This document shows, piece after piece, positions 6,083-6,163 of a stretch of 6,163 nt of DNA. The first letter of the stretch is position 1. Each line of letters opens with the position of its first letter. This DNA comes from Alistipes sp. (lineage in GTDB: Bacteria; Bacteroidota; Bacteroidia; Bacteroidales; Rikenellaceae): assembly GCA_022511355.1 (NCBI GenBank), contig JAFLRS010000098.1, forward strand, positions 1 to 6,163, written 5' to 3'. The notes beneath the pieces were generated by a model. It was not told the origin of the DNA and ran no database searches. It saw only the letters and a program-made list of their open reading frames with translations. The position numbers and the translations under genes were made by a program.

Positions 6083-6163
6083 ATGATAGATAAAAAACTT
6101 ATTGCCGGAGATCTGCTCTCTATCGGAGCGGTGTTCCTTCGTCCCGACGAACCGTTCACTTGG
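6083..6163 (+). CDS. pyrE: Orotate phosphoribosyltransferase, 5' part only
   Basis: Only the first 27 codons are present before the window ends. The peptide begins MIDKKLIAGDLLSIGAVFLR and continues PDEPFTW. This is the conserved N-terminus of the PyrE family (AxxLLxIxAVxLRPxEPFTW, which normally continues into ASGxxSPxYxDNR). The enzyme joins orotate to PRPP to make OMP, the substrate of PyrF. Catalytic and PRPP-binding residues lie beyond the window, so intactness cannot be judged. It starts 31 nt after the pyrF stop in the same direction, as the fifth gene of the operon, the order also seen in the Bacillus pyr operon (K-D-F-E). Confidence 0.88.
   Translation, partial: MIDKKLIAGDLLSIGAVFLRPDEPFTW

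Noticed and set aside
5242..6159. Antisense open frame of 305 codons opposite pyrF and the pyrE start
   Set aside because: Arg/His-rich product without family resemblance, fully covered by pyrD, pyrF and pyrE on the other strand.

Overview
The window holds two transcription units, both read on the + strand. From codon use, the family members present and the promoter type it looks like a chromosomal segment of a Bacteroidales bacterium. An Alistipes-like (Rikenellaceae) genome is my best guess, but I cannot prove it from this sequence. The support is a type III glutamine synthetase closely resembling the Bacteroides enzyme, and an intergenic promoter with the Bacteroidetes form (TTG, 20-nt spacer, TACCTTTG).

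Layout: positions 17-2191 encode GlnN (GSIII), followed by a strong intrinsic terminator at 2203-2230. Positions 2192-2545 (354 nt) contain no established protein gene but are full of control signals. These are the glnN terminator, a promoter at 2278-2308, a roughly 230-nt leader, a possible 33-codon leader peptide (2349-2450), and a second intrinsic terminator (2450-2484) that lies between the promoter and pyrC. Then comes a tightly packed pyrimidine operon: pyrC (2546-3664), pyrK (3645-4403), pyrD (4421-5335), pyrF (5332-6051) and the first 27 codons of pyrE (6083 to the window edge).

Functionally the pyr genes cover de novo UMP synthesis from carbamoyl-aspartate onward. PyrC closes the ring to dihydroorotate. 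PyrD with PyrK oxidises it to orotate, passing electrons to NAD+. PyrE adds phosphoribosyl and PyrF decarboxylates OMP to UMP. The first steps (carbamoyl-phosphate synthetase, aspartate carbamoyltransferase) are not in the window. GlnN makes glutamine, a nitrogen donor for carbamoyl phosphate, but its terminator separates it from the pyr operon, so any link is metabolic rather than co-transcription.

The part most worth a second look is the pyr leader. A perfect 12-bp hairpin with a U tract sits upstream of pyrC with no other visible promoter after it, and a short open frame stops exactly at the base of that hairpin. This geometry fits transcription attenuation coupled to translation, like the enterobacterial pyrBI leader in logic but not in sequence. 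Secondary points are a PyrC that lacks the usual N-terminal beta-sandwich segment, a short (Bacillus-type) PyrF, and clear Shine-Dalgarno sequences on most pyr genes, which is unusual for Bacteroidetes. No mobile element, CRISPR array, tRNA or rRNA was seen.
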